Positions 14,575 to 23,625 of a stretch of DNA of 25,079 nt are shown one piece after another (position 1 is the first letter of the stretch; each line of letters opens with the position of its first letter). This stretch comes from Desulfonatronum sp. (GTDB taxonomy: Bacteria > Desulfobacterota > Desulfovibrionia > Desulfovibrionales > Desulfonatronaceae). The notes under the pieces are model-generated. The model had not been told where the DNA came from. It saw only the letters and a program-made list of their open reading frames with translations, and did no database searches. Made by a program: the position numbers and the translations under genes. The stretch is taken from positions 1 to 25,079 of the forward strand of contig SKYX01000240.1 of NCBI GenBank assembly GCA_007127655.1, in the 5' to 3' direction.

Positions 14575-16122
14575 TCAGCGCTCGGCCAAGGACCGGCGGG
14601 AGAGCAGGGAGCCGAGGGAGACGACGTTGATCCGCTGGTCACGCTCCCGCTCCCAGAGCTTCAAGGCTTCCAGGGTTTCCGGATAGGGGTGGCCGATGGC
14701 GATCACCTGACCCTGGTTATGGGCCAGTTGTTCGGCTTTGCGCAGTTGAAACAGAATTGCTTGGACATTGGGGATATTGTCCAGAAAAATATGTCTGCGC
14801 AGGTGCTCCAGGCCGATTTTGCGGGCCTGTTCGTCCGCGACGGAGTTTCCGGTAGTCAGGCTGTCCAGAAAAAAGAGGTCGCGGCGCTTCAATTCCTGGA
14901 GTACCGTGGACATGCCCAACTCGTCTGCGGTGAACCGGGAGCCCATGTGATTGTTGATGCCGATGGCCTGCGGAACCTGGGCCAAATTGTCCCGCAGGAT
15001 GCTCAGGATTTGTCCGTCCTCCATGCCCACGAACAGGGCCCCGGGGCCGGGGTCGGCCCGGTGGGGGTAGTCCAAAGGTTCCATGGGCTGGTGGAGGAGC
15101 ACGTCGCGACCCGCCGCGGCTCCGATTCGGGCCACTTCCCGACTTTTGGAAATATTGGGCAGAACGGCGAAGGTCACCGGGAAGGAGAGGGCGGCCAGTT
15201 CCTGGGCTTGGTGTACGTTCTCACCCAGGTCGTCGATCACCACCACCAACTGCGGCCCGGCTCCCGGCCGAGCCGGAGAGGGCGGAGGCGGTTTGCGGGG
15301 GTGTTCTTCCAGAAACAAGGTATGAGTGGGCAGGTTGAGCAAGGATATCCGCCACTCTTGCTTGCCGGGCCCCCCGTTGATTTGACGCAATTCCGCTCCA
15401 TGCATCCAGAGTTCCAGATTTCGGCGCAAGGTTTGTTCGAAGCTTCGGGCGTCCTGGTTCAATCCAATGGCCAAGGATTGTGTATGGTACTTCTGACCGT
15501 TGCGGGTTTTCATCTGGATGTCCAGATGGCGCACCGAGCGAGGGTCCAGGTTCAGTTCAATGATGGTCTGAACCAGGGCCAGGTCGACCTCCTTGACCTG
15601 CTGTTCCAACAATTCCTCGTCAAAAATTTCGTAGACCAAGCCTTGACGTCGTGAAGGGTCCGCTGGCGCTGTATCGGGCGAAATCCGGGCGCGAACATGG
15701 TTCGTGGCTGGTGGAGCGACCAAGCTGGCGACCATGTCCGATTGTGCGGGAGCGGGCACGGGCGAGGAGGCGGGGCCGGATTGAGTAGCGGGGCGAGTTG
15801 TTCGGGATTCTGGCCGGGCCGCGGGAGTTGGCGCTGAAGCGGAGATCGTTTGGCGGACTGGTTTGTCGACCGTCGCGACGTCCGAGGGCAAGGGGTCTAC
15901 CGGGGCGAGGTTCAAGGCCCAGACAAGAGTGATGGCGGTCAATCCGGTGGCCGCGGCTATAAGCATCACCCAGAGCTTGGAAACCCCCCTGCGGGAAGAT
16001 CGTTTACGGCTGGTTTTGGCCGCAGTCTTTTTAGGCTTGCTCCCGCCCTTGCCGCCACTTTTCGTGGTGGCTGTGGAAGGGCGGGAGGGCTTGCCGCTTT
16101 TTTTTGTTGTTTTACCGGTCAT
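14575..16122 (-). CDS. Divergent polysaccharide deacetylase (DUF610/YibQ-type)
   Basis: The 515-residue protein starts with a very Lys/Ser/Thr-rich cytoplasmic tail (1-48), then one membrane helix (about 50-70) and a Pro/Ala/Ser linker (to about 155). A middle domain (about 160-275) is of unknown type. The C-terminal PF04748 domain (about 290-515) shows VVVIDDLGENVHQA, PVTFAVLPN, LLHQPMEP, GINNHMGSRFT, LFFLDSLTTGNS and AIGHPYPET. The catalytic domain faces the periplasm. This family is typically encoded next to envC, as here with ctpA between, and is presumed to act on an envelope glycan. The N-terminal charged tail and the middle domain make it longer than the compact E. coli YibQ. Confidence 0.93.
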   Translation of the reverse strand: MTGKTTKKSGKPSRPSTATTKSGGKGGSKPKKTAAKTSRKRSSRRGVSKLWVMLIAAATGLTAITLVWALNLAPVDPLPSDVATVDKPVRQTISASAPTPAARPESRTTRPATQSGPASSPVPAPAQSDMVASLVAPPATNHVRARISPDTAPADPSRRQGLVYEIFDEELLEQQVKEVDLALVQTIIELNLDPRSVRHLDIQMKTRNGQKYHTQSLAIGLNQDARSFEQTLRRNLELWMHGAELRQINGGPGKQEWRISLLNLPTHTLFLEEHPRKPPPPSPARPGAGPQLVVVIDDLGENVHQAQELAALSFPVTFAVLPNISKSREVARIGAAAGRDVLLHQPMEPLDYPHRADPGPGALFVGMEDGQILSILRDNLAQVPQAIGINNHMGSRFTADELGMSTVLQELKRRDLFFLDSLTTGNSVADEQARKIGLEHLRRHIFLDNIPNVQAILFQLRKAEQLAHNQGQVIAIGHPYPETLEALKLWERERDQRINVVSLGSLLSRRSLAER

Positions 16123-16147
16123 CGCCGACCCATGTCGGTTCGCGAGG

Positions 16148-17422
16148 TTAACGGAGCGCTTTAAGTCTGGGCATGGCCTTGACCATTTCCAATGCCAGGC
16201 GCAGCTGGTTGTCCCGTTCGAGCATTTCCAGAACCTGGGGCCTTGGTTGATCGCGCTGGTCCGGGGGAATCGGGCCGGTTTCCAGGTGTCGGATCAGGTC
16301 ACCTTCGCGAACCAAAGGCATTCGTCCTTCTCGTTGGTCGTCATTCAAGGCGACAAAGGGAACGGAAATGTCCGGGTCGATGCCCTTGGCCTGGATGGAG
16401 CGGCCGTTCGGCGTATAGTAGACCGCCGTGGTCAGCTTGATTCCGGAGCCGTCGGCCAGGGGGATGATCGTCTGCACGGACCCTTTGCCAAAGGTCTGCT
16501 CACCCAGGATCAAAGCCCGGTCGTGGTCCTGCAGGGCCCCGGCGACGATTTCCGAGGCGGAAGCGGAGCCGGCATTGATCAACACCACCATGGGCGTTTC
16601 CCTGTCCAGCACGTTGCGGGATGCGTCGAAGTTCATTTCTGCCTGGGCCGAGCGCCCCTTGGTGTAGACGATTTTGCCTTCGTGCAAAAAGGCGTCGGCC
16701 ACGGCCACGGCCTGATTCAGCAATCCGCCGGGGTTATTGCGCAGGTCGAGGATCAGGCCGACGCGCTGGTCAAGGTCGAATCGATCCAAGGCTTCCCGCA
16801 GGTCGTCCATGGTTGTTTCCTTGAAGCTGGTCAGCCGCACCAGGACCACACCGGGTTCCAATTCGAACAGCTTGACCGTGTGCATCGGGATGACGTCGCG
16901 GGTGATGGTCACGGTGCGGGGAACGGTCTCGCCCCGGGAGATAATGGTCAGGTCCACAGTGGTGCCCCGGGGCCCTCGAATCAGCTTCACGGCGTCCATG
17001 ATCGAGATGTCCTGGGTGGACTGGCCATCGATTTCCAGGATATGGTCTCCGGATTTGAGTCCCTCACGGAAGGCCGGGGTGTCCTCGATGGGGGACACGA
17101 CCGTCAGTCTGCCTTCCACGAGGCTGATCTCAATGCCGATCCCCGTGAACTCCCCGGAGGTGTCGATCTGCATTTCCCGGAAGGCGTCCTGGGACATGAA
17201 ACTGGAGTGGGGGTCCAGCTCCTGGAGCATGCCCCGGATGGCGCCCTGGATCATCTCGTTGCGATCCACGTCCTGAACGTAATAGCGCTCCACCAAGTCC
17301 AAGACCTGGCTGAAGCGCTTGAGCGGCGAGTAGCGTTCCTCGTCCGTGGCCATGCTTTGGCCAAAAGTGATGGCCAGCAAAAAAAGAAGTGTAACGGTGC
17401 CGACCCAGTGGACAACCCGCAT
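16148..17422 (-). CDS. ctpA: Carboxy-terminal processing protease (S41A)
   Basis: GGAGGT lies about 7 nt before the ATG at 17422 and a signal/anchor helix follows. The 424-residue protein has an N-terminal helical cap, a PDZ domain (about 95-180: GIGIEISLVEGRLTVVSPIE) and a Clp-like peptidase core. The catalytic Ser288 lies in NAGSASASE and Lys313 in FGKGSVQ, the 25-residue spacing typical of CtpA. LDLRNNPGG and PNGRSIQAKGIDPDI are family signatures. It should cleave C-termini of periplasmic proteins; in other bacteria such proteases trim cell-wall hydrolases. Placement between an EnvC-like activator and a deacetylase suggests a substrate in peptidoglycan remodelling. The 177-nt upstream gap may hold a promoter, not resolved. 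Confidence 0.96.
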   Translation of the reverse strand: MRVVHWVGTVTLLFLLAITFGQSMATDEERYSPLKRFSQVLDLVERYYVQDVDRNEMIQGAIRGMLQELDPHSSFMSQDAFREMQIDTSGEFTGIGIEISLVEGRLTVVSPIEDTPAFREGLKSGDHILEIDGQSTQDISIMDAVKLIRGPRGTTVDLTIISRGETVPRTVTITRDVIPMHTVKLFELEPGVVLVRLTSFKETTMDDLREALDRFDLDQRVGLILDLRNNPGGLLNQAVAVADAFLHEGKIVYTKGRSAQAEMNFDASRNVLDRETPMVVLINAGSASASEIVAGALQDHDRALILGEQTFGKGSVQTIIPLADGSGIKLTTAVYYTPNGRSIQAKGIDPDISVPFVALNDDQREGRMPLVREGDLIRHLETGPIPPDQRDQPRPQVLEMLERDNQLRLALEMVKAMPRLKALR

Positions 17423-17599
17423 GATGACCTCCGAATGCATTTTGAAATCGTGTAATGGTATGGTGGACGGCGCCCGAAAGCACCGTGTCGGGATATACGT
17501 TCCGGCGCGGCTTGGCGACGACGGTTTCACCGCGGTCTCTCCGGTTTCCGTTTCCGGATTCTCTTGTCAATCCGCTCGTTGCCGTCGCCATTGCCGCTG

Positions 17600-18736
17600 T
17601 TAATCGGCGACAAGCCAGATATCAGGATTAACGGGATTTTGCTGAAAACGCAATTCAAAGTAGAGCCCCGGACCATCCACTTTGGGGTAAAGCCCCGCTA
17701 TTCCGATCTGTTCATCCTTTTCCACTTCCTGACCCACGGCGACCAACGGGTTGTTCAGAAAGGCGTACAGGCTGTAATAATCTTCACCGTGGTAGAGAAT
17801 GACGACATGGCCATACCCCCGGAGCACGTCGCTATGGACCACCTTGCCCCAAGAGATGGCGTGCACCGCTGCTTTTTCGGACATCGCGAAACTCAAGCCT
17901 CGGTGCGGAGGGTCAGCCTGAGGCCGAAACCGCTCCACAACCCGGCCCTGGGTCGGCCAAGGCATGTGACCGCGAAAATCCGTGAAGTTCTTGGTGGTCA
18001 GGGTTTGAAGTCGGTAGTTCAGCTCGGAGATGCTTTGCAGGATTTCCTTGACCTGCTCTTCAGCGGAGACTTTTTGCGCACGCACTTCCTGGACGCGGCG
18101 CAGGAATTCCAGCTTTTGCTTGAGAAGCCGGTCCTTACCGCTATCGATTCGGAGCATCTGGGCGGTGATTTCTTCTCGCGCCCGCTCCAGCCGGGCCAGC
18201 CCCAGAGCCAATTCCCGCCCTTGCCGGCGGAGTTGATCGATCCGGTCCTGAACCAAGTCGTAGATCCGGGACAGCCAATGGTATTGCCGGTCAGCCTCGT
18301 CCCAGGAGGTCAAAGTCTGGAGATTGTGTTCCACGCCCTGCAAATGCACCGGCCAGAGCAGGGCCAGCAGACGCCCCAGTTCCTCGCTGGTTTGGGCCCG
18401 GGTCAGATCCAGCTCCTGATAGTCCATCAACCGAACGCGTTCTTCCTGACGCAGGCGATCCAAATGTGTTTCCAGTTCCGTGATTTCGTCCGCGGTGGTC
18501 CGCAACCGGGCTTCCACTTCCTGCAGGTCGGCGAACAAGGCACGTTCCTGCGCTGAAAGGCCTTTCAGAATTTCTTCGTGGGCCCGAACGTCGCGCTCAC
18601 GCTCTTCCAGGGTGCGCTGGATGGATTCCGTGGTCGCGGCCGGGTTCGGGTCGCTCAGAAAGAGGACGAATATGGCCGTCCAAAACCAAATAATGGTCCA
18701 ATGAAGTCGAGGAAGGCCAAAGGACGGTGATTTCAT
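17600..18736 (-). CDS. envC: EnvC-like murein hydrolase activator (degenerate LytM)
   Basis: With the ATG at 18736 the protein has 378 residues. There is an N-terminal signal anchor (about 10-28), a long coiled coil (about 35-260, rich in Glu, Arg and Leu) and a C-terminal LytM/M23 domain (about 265-375). The domain lacks the usual zinc ligands: HRGLSF (from 278) has no Asp after the HxG, YSLYAFLN replaces the YxH site, and LYFELR replaces the final HxH. Exactly these losses mark E. coli EnvC, which activates amidases rather than cutting peptidoglycan. The start is uncertain, with no clear Shine-Dalgarno. An ATG at 18820 would overlap the glycosylase gene. Confidence 0.88.
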   Translation of the reverse strand: MKSPSFGLPRLHWTIIWFWTAIFVLFLSDPNPAATTESIQRTLEERERDVRAHEEILKGLSAQERALFADLQEVEARLRTTADEITELETHLDRLRQEERVRLMDYQELDLTRAQTSEELGRLLALLWPVHLQGVEHNLQTLTSWDEADRQYHWLSRIYDLVQDRIDQLRRQGRELALGLARLERAREEITAQMLRIDSGKDRLLKQKLEFLRRVQEVRAQKVSAEEQVKEILQSISELNYRLQTLTTKNFTDFRGHMPWPTQGRVVERFRPQADPPHRGLSFAMSEKAAVHAISWGKVVHSDVLRGYGHVVILYHGEDYYSLYAFLNNPLVAVGQEVEKDEQIGIAGLYPKVDGPGLYFELRFQQNPVNPDIWLVAD

Positions 18737-18774
18737 GGGATGCGTGGAGAGCAGGGAAGGTTGAGAGCCATGGC

Positions 18775-19449
18775 TTATGAGCAATGTAAGTGATTCGGGA
18801 GAAACGGTCGCAGCGGACACTCATCGCAGCGCGGCCCCCGTTTTCGACACCATTCCTTGCCGACCCGAACCAGCAAGGCGTGGTATTCGTTGTAGTGTTC
18901 AACCCGTTCCGGAAGGTGAGACACGAACAGATCTTGCAGCTCGTCATACTCCACATCTTCGGGAACTAGCCCATGTTGGTTGCAGATCCTGGCCGTGTAG
19001 GCGTCCACCACGAACACCGGGCGGTCCAATGCGTAGAGCAGAATGCTGTCCGCGGTCTCCGGACCGATGCCCTTGACGGCCAGCAACCGTTTACGCAGTT
19101 CACCGGTGCTCAGAAGGGCAAGATCCTTGATGTCCAATGCGCGTTCCTGGTCCAGAAAGTCCAGGAAATTTTGAATTTTTTTGGCTTTTTGCCGAAAGAA
19201 CCCCGATGGCCGAATGCACTCCTCCACGACCTCCGGCCGGGCCAAACGAAGCTGTTCCGGGTCGAGCAGGTCGTGGCGGCGCAGGTTGGCAAGGGCCTTT
19301 TCCACGTTGGACCAGTTGGTGTTCTGGGTCAAAATCGCGCCCAGGGCCACTTCAAATGGACTTTGGGCCGGCCACCATCCACTCGGACCAAGGTGGGCCA
19401 GCATGGCTTCGAACATGTCGGTGAGGAGTCGGGTGGTAGAAGCGGGCAT
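18775..19449 (-). CDS. HhH-GPD DNA glycosylase, endonuclease III-like (MagIII/COG2231 type)
   Basis: The 224-residue protein has ILTQNTNWSNVEKAL near the N-terminus, a helix-hairpin-helix LLAVKGIGPETADSIL (123-137) and the catalytic Asp149 in VFVVDAYTARI. In endonuclease III the hairpin carries a lyase lysine (GRKTA); here that position is Glu131 (GPETA). It should therefore be a monofunctional glycosylase, as in the MagIII group acting on 3-methyladenine. Cysteines 201, 208 and 211 have the C-x6-C-x2-C spacing of the iron-sulfur site, but the fourth (223) is 11 residues on instead of 5. Cluster binding is thus uncertain. It heads the minus-strand run; a weak Shine-Dalgarno leaves the start open. 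Confidence 0.88.
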   Translation of the reverse strand: MPASTTRLLTDMFEAMLAHLGPSGWWPAQSPFEVALGAILTQNTNWSNVEKALANLRRHDLLDPEQLRLARPEVVEECIRPSGFFRQKAKKIQNFLDFLDQERALDIKDLALLSTGELRKRLLAVKGIGPETADSILLYALDRPVFVVDAYTARICNQHGLVPEDVEYDELQDLFVSHLPERVEHYNEYHALLVRVGKEWCRKRGPRCDECPLRPFLPNHLHCS

Positions 19450-19643
19450 GAGGTTGGTCGCTTGATTGTCGTCTTGAATCGGATGTTCATAAGAATTGCG
19501 TGGGGTTCTTGCAACTCCGAATCGTGAAGGTTACTCTTCCTGAACCAGATTGCCAAGAGATACCCGGCGAATACCCGTTTCGTCGCATCGCCGCCCCGAT
19601 GGACGTACTTTCTCGAAACATAACCATAAACAAGGAGCCGATC

Positions 19644-20159
19644 ATGAAGGAACGTTTTGGATTGATCACGTTGAAAGGCCAGCCCATAACGCTGACGGGC
19701 AACACGGTTCAGGAAGGCGATGCCGCGCCGGATTTCCAGGTCGTGGACAACGACCTCAAGCCGTTCAGTTTTTCATCCCTCAAGGACAAGGTGGCGATCA
19801 TCACCTCGATTCCCTCCCTGGACACCCCGGTCTGCGACCTCGAAGCCCGTCGCTTCAATCAGGAAGCGGCCAAATTGGGTGACGACGTTCAGATCCTGGT
19901 CATCAGCATGGATCTGCCCTTTGCTCAAAAACGCTGGTGCGCCGCCGCCGGAGTAAACAACGTTTTGACCCTCTCTGATCACAAAGACGCCTCCTTCGGC
20001 ACCGAATACGGCATGCTGATCAAGGAACTGCGGCTCCTGGCTCGGGCCGTGTTTGTCGTGGATCGTGAGAAAACCGTTCGGTATATGGAATTGGTCAAGG
20101 AAGTAGGGCAGGAGCCGAATTACGAACTGGCCTTGGATGCGGCCAAGAAACTGCTGTAG
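19644..20159 (+). CDS. tpx: Thiol peroxidase (Tpx, atypical 2-Cys peroxiredoxin)
   Basis: AAGGAG precedes the ATG at 19644 and the 171-residue length is typical. The peroxidatic Cys64 lies in SLDTPVCDLEARRFN and the resolving Cys99 in KRWCAAAG, a spacing of 35 that matches Tpx (34 in E. coli). VVDREKTVRYMELVKEVGQEPNYE completes the family C-terminus. It reduces hydrogen peroxide and alkyl peroxides with electrons from thioredoxin, in the cytoplasm here because no signal peptide is present. It is divergent from the glycosylase gene and has its own downstream terminator, so it is likely monocistronic. The 194-nt upstream region shows no operator I can name. Confidence 0.96.
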   Translation: MKERFGLITLKGQPITLTGNTVQEGDAAPDFQVVDNDLKPFSFSSLKDKVAIITSIPSLDTPVCDLEARRFNQEAAKLGDDVQILVISMDLPFAQKRWCAAAGVNNVLTLSDHKDASFGTEYGMLIKELRLLARAVFVVDREKTVRYMELVKEVGQEPNYELALDAAKKLL

Positions 20160-20193
20160 TCGATATCTCTCTCCCGTCGTCGACTTTCCGTCG

Positions 20194-20268
20194 GTGCCGC
20201 ATGGTTCCCCTCGACACAAGGGCGTTTCGTCCTTGTCGTGGCGGAGGATCGTGCGGCATTGCTTTTTT
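20194..20268 (+). terminator. Probable branched terminator after tpx
   Basis: TGCCGCA (20195-20201) pairs exactly with TGCGGCA (20252-20258), which is followed by TTGC and six T (20263-20268). Inside lies a second hairpin, ACAAGGGCG-TTT-CGTCCTTGT (20215-20236), with one mismatch. Together they make a two-tier stem ending in a U run. Confidence 0.55.
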
Positions 20269-20317
20269 CAGTGACAAACCAACGATGCAGTTGGAGAGAA
20301 CCGAAAAAAAGCGTGTC

Positions 20318-21148
20318 TCATTGTCCTGGTCTGCGAATATACTCCAGCAATTTTCGCGGATACTTGCAGAGCAGGCGCGGCATGGACGTATGAATGTCGT
20401 TTTCCTTGCAGGCGCGAACGATTTCGCGGTTCAGCACCCAGTTACTCTTGAGGTTCTTGGAGCTGACCCCTCCTGAACGCATGTGCACCAGCACCTTGGG
20501 GATACGGGTGTAGGCGAGGCCGTGGCGGGCCAGGAAGCGGGTCAGGAGTTCGTAATCCGCGGCGATGCGGTAGTCCGTGCGGTAGAGCCCAAAGCGTTGA
20601 TAATGTTCCCGCAGGGTGAAAAAAGTGGGGTGGGGCGGCATCCAGCCTTGGCAAAAACGTCCGGGATGAAAGTCGGAGGAGTCGTAAAAGCGGACGACTT
20701 TGCGCGGGTCGGTTCGGTCCACCACCAGGAGATCGGCGAAGACCGCGTCGGCCTTGGTTTGCGTAAAGGTCTGGACCACGCTGTCGATGACGTCCGGCCG
20801 GGGGTAGAAATCATCGGCGTTGAGCGTGCCGACGATGGTTCCGGTGGCCATGCGGATGCCTTTGTTCATGGCGTCGTAAATGCCCTGGTCCGGTTCGGAA
20901 ACCCATTTGGATATCCCGTCCGCGTGGGCCTGGATGATGGAGACGGTTCCGTCCCTGGAGCCGCCGTCCACGATGATGTGCTCGATTTGGGGATATGTCT
21001 GGTCGCGGACGCTTTGGATGGCCTCGGCCAGGTGCGCTTCGCCGTTGAGCACCGCGGTGACGATGCTGACCCGAAGGTGTTCCGGAGTGCGTTCCTGCTT
21101 CGTGGGAGAAGTCGAATTTCTGGGGACGAGGGTGGATGGGGCGGTCAT
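20318..21148 (-). CDS. Glycosyltransferase family 2
   Basis: The 276-residue protein opens with a short disordered lead (1-25), then a GT-A fold: VSIVTAVLNGEAHLAEAIQSV, nucleotide-binding IIVDGGSRDGT (58-68), EPDQGIYDAMNKGI (85-98) and the metal-binding NADD (110-113). The segment AADYELLTRF is the usual acceptor/catalytic region of this WcaA-like group. No membrane helix is seen. It starts 3 nt after the stop of the preceding GT4 gene and is the last of four glycosyltransferase genes, so it is part of the same transcript. Sugar donor and acceptor cannot be read from the sequence. Confidence 0.92.
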   Translation of the reverse strand: MTAPSTLVPRNSTSPTKQERTPEHLRVSIVTAVLNGEAHLAEAIQSVRDQTYPQIEHIIVDGGSRDGTVSIIQAHADGISKWVSEPDQGIYDAMNKGIRMATGTIVGTLNADDFYPRPDVIDSVVQTFTQTKADAVFADLLVVDRTDPRKVVRFYDSSDFHPGRFCQGWMPPHPTFFTLREHYQRFGLYRTDYRIAADYELLTRFLARHGLAYTRIPKVLVHMRSGGVSSKNLKSNWVLNREIVRACKENDIHTSMPRLLCKYPRKLLEYIRRPGQ

Positions 21149-21151
21149 GGA

Positions 21152-22507
21152 TCAGGGCTGCTCCGGTTTGGTCCTGGTGCGGGGAAGCGGGAGTTCTTGA
21201 TCGTCAAGCGAGAGCTTTCCATCGGCGATGTCCGGCGAGTCGTCCGCTGAGTGATCGAAAGAACCCGCTGGAGCGCCGTGCGCAATGACGGCCGAAGGCT
21301 TGGCTGGAGATCCGACGTACCTGTTCCCACCGCGCCAGGCGGCCCGGGCGTAAAGGTTCAGGGTTTGGCGGGCCGCCACGGTCCAGGAAAAACGCTCCAG
21401 GTTGAGGCGTCCCTGGGCCACGAGGTTGTGTCGCAGATCCTCGTCCGTGAGGGCGTGGGCCAGGGTCGCGGCCATGTCCAGGACATTTTCCGGATCGAAA
21501 AACACTGCGCCCTCCCCGGCTACTTCGGGCAGGGCTCCGCGACGCGCGCAAGCTACGGGGGTCTCCGCGGCCTGGGCTTCCAGTACGGGCAGGCCGAATC
21601 CTTCGTACATGGACGGAAAGGCGAACAGCGCGGCCTCGGACAGCAGGCGGTCCACCTCGCTCCGGGGCAGGTAGCCGGTCAGCCGGACCCGGTGGGCAAT
21701 ATCCCAGCGGTGGATGGCCCGGTTCGCGGCCCCGTCACCAGGCAGGTGCCCAGCCAGGACGAGATGGTGCGGCACTGAGGGTGCGATTCGGGCAAAGGCT
21801 TCGATCAGTCGGGGGATGTTTTTGTGCGGGGATTGGCTGGCAAAGGCCAGGATGAAGGGCGCGTCCGGCTGGTGAGAAGGCTGGCCGCCGGGGACTCCGG
21901 AAACAGAATGTTGCGATTCTTCCTGGAGTTCTGTTTCCAGGGGCAAAGGGGCTTCGTGGACTACATGGATGCGTTCCAGGGGCAAGCCGAGATGATGGCG
22001 GATTTCTTGGCGGGAAAACTCCGAAACCGTGATCACGAGACGGGCCGACCGGGCACCGAGACGGACGAGAAAGGACAGGGCCAAACGCTTGAGCAGCGGC
22101 ATGCTCCGGCCGTGGCCCTTGGTGTTCATGTCGTGGATGGTGACCACTCCGGGACAGCAGCCCAGCACCGGGGCCACGTAGCCCAGGGAATGCAGCACGT
22201 CCACGCCGTGGCGGCGGGCCAGGGCCGGCAGCTGGAGTTGTTCGTACAGCAGTCGTCGAGCTCGACTGGAAGCCCGCACTGGGCAGACCACCCGCTGAAA
22301 GGCTGGAATATCGGGCAAAGGCCAATCCGCGCTCTCACGGTTCAGGAAGGCCACGTATTCCACCCCGTCGTCCACCTCGGCCAAGCCCCGCAGCAACCCC
22401 GCGGCGTACGTCTCCGTACCGCCGACGATGCCGGGCAGAAGATAAAGGAGGTTCAGGCCGACGCGCATGGGGCGGTGGGTGCCGAGATCAAGCGATGAGG
22501 CGGTCAT
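21152..22507 (-). CDS. Glycosyltransferase, GT4 family (GT-B fold), with extended C-terminus
   Basis: The ATG at 22507 overlaps the upstream stop as ATGA and has GGAG before it; a longer open frame upstream is not coding. The 451-residue protein has the N-terminal acceptor lobe (GIVGGTETYAAGLLRGL, VDVLHSLGYVAP, VVTIHDMN, ITVSEFSRQEI). Its donor lobe holds ASQSPHKNIPRLIEAF and the E-x7-E site YEGFGLPVLEA (Glu302, Glu310). A linker of Gln, Ser and Gly residues (about 195-215) joins the lobes. The last 60 or so residues are Pro/Asp/Ser-rich, probably disordered, and not part of the family core. Confidence 0.93.
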   Translation of the reverse strand: MTASSLDLGTHRPMRVGLNLLYLLPGIVGGTETYAAGLLRGLAEVDDGVEYVAFLNRESADWPLPDIPAFQRVVCPVRASSRARRLLYEQLQLPALARRHGVDVLHSLGYVAPVLGCCPGVVTIHDMNTKGHGRSMPLLKRLALSFLVRLGARSARLVITVSEFSRQEIRHHLGLPLERIHVVHEAPLPLETELQEESQHSVSGVPGGQPSHQPDAPFILAFASQSPHKNIPRLIEAFARIAPSVPHHLVLAGHLPGDGAANRAIHRWDIAHRVRLTGYLPRSEVDRLLSEAALFAFPSMYEGFGLPVLEAQAAETPVACARRGALPEVAGEGAVFFDPENVLDMAATLAHALTDEDLRHNLVAQGRLNLERFSWTVAARQTLNLYARAAWRGGNRYVGSPAKPSAVIAHGAPAGSFDHSADDSPDIADGKLSLDDQELPLPRTRTKPEQP

Positions 22508-23625
22508 GTCGCTCCAAGCATGGCCCGATGAATAATAGCGGCTGTGCGGTCCCAGTTGAACGTTTCCTGAACGGCCTGTCTCTGTTTCTCGGGTATTCTG
22601 GTTTCCGATGCAAGTATTTCCTGGAGTCGGCGGACCCAGCGTTCGGGCTCGAAGCTGTCCAGGACCGTGGCTCCGTAGGCTCCGAACTGGGTCAGGGAAC
22701 TGTTGGCCTGGACCAGGGCCGGCGTGCCTTGGGACAGGGCCTCGATTACCGGCAGGCCGAATCCTTCCAGCAGGGAGGGAAAGACCAGGGCCGCGGCCTG
22801 GTGGTAGAGCGCGGGCAGGTCTTCCGGAGCCACCCGGCCAAGGATGAGAATGTCCTCGGCATAGGGGTGGTCGGCGACGGCCTGGCGCAGGGATGCGTCG
22901 TGCCAGGACTCGCCGCCCGTGAGGACGAGTTTGCAAGGGTGCCGTACGCTGGTTTGCGGCAAGGCCGGGTTGTTCTCCTGTTGTCGAAGCAGGGCGAAGA
23001 CCTGGAGCAGGAAAGGGATGTTTTTCTTGGGCTCCAGGCTGCCCACGTGGAGCAGGTAGCGCGGGGGCAGGGGGGCGGTGTTGATCGTTGTCAAAGGAGC
23101 TGGCGGAGCAAGGAAAGCCTCGGAAAGCCCGCAGGGGGCCAAGGTGATCCGATGACGGGGAATGGCGAACTCACGGGCAACATCTTGAGCCGTGTATTCC
23201 GAGATGGCGAAAATATGGGCCGCCTGGGCCAGAACCGCAGGCAGGGAACGGGTGCCCAGGCGACCGCGCCAGGAGAGCAGGGCGCGGTCGTGCCATGCGC
23301 CCAGGTCCAGGATGACCACGCCAAATTTTCGACGCCAAAATTTCCGGGGCACAAAGGAGTTGGTGAACAAAAAACAGTCGTCGGGTCGGGCTTCCAGGCC
23401 GGCCAGGAAGGGCCGCCAGAGCAGATCACGGAGCAGGCCGTTGAGTTTGCGCCGGATACCGGTTCGGCCCAGGACGCGGAAGGGGCTGGTCAAAGGCAGG
23501 ACCTGCATGGGCATGGCCTGACGCATCAGGCGGTGACAAGCTTCCCAGGCGTACACCGCGGAACCGGCTTCGGTCTGGGCCGTCAGGCTGAGGTCTACCA
23601 AAAGGCGTTTTGTGGTGCGCTTCAT
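22504..23625 (-). CDS. Glycosyltransferase, GT4 family
   Basis: The ATG at 23625 overlaps the previous stop as ATGA; an ATG at 23736 exists but would overlap the previous gene by more than 110 nt. The 373-residue protein begins KRLLVDLSLTAQTEAGSAVYAW. It has a basic, Trp/Arg-rich acceptor-lobe segment (GRTGIRRKLNGLLRDLLWRPF), HIFAISEYTAQDV, the lobe-linking LLHVGSLEPKKNIPFLLQVF and the E-x7-E site LEGFGLPVIEA (Glu287, Glu295). It lacks the two-Gly TGIGRY motif seen in its neighbour, so the acceptor side differs. Tight overlaps show translational coupling with both flanking glycosyltransferases. Confidence 0.92.
   Translation of the reverse strand: MKRTTKRLLVDLSLTAQTEAGSAVYAWEACHRLMRQAMPMQVLPLTSPFRVLGRTGIRRKLNGLLRDLLWRPFLAGLEARPDDCFLFTNSFVPRKFWRRKFGVVILDLGAWHDRALLSWRGRLGTRSLPAVLAQAAHIFAISEYTAQDVAREFAIPRHRITLAPCGLSEAFLAPPAPLTTINTAPLPPRYLLHVGSLEPKKNIPFLLQVFALLRQQENNPALPQTSVRHPCKLVLTGGESWHDASLRQAVADHPYAEDILILGRVAPEDLPALYHQAAALVFPSLLEGFGLPVIEALSQGTPALVQANSSLTQFGAYGATVLDSFEPERWVRRLQEILASETRIPEKQRQAVQETFNWDRTAAIIHRAMLGAT

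Noticed and set aside
15863-17455. Plus-strand open frame (530 codons)
   Set aside because: It is the mirror of ctpA and the start of the deacetylase gene; no family features.
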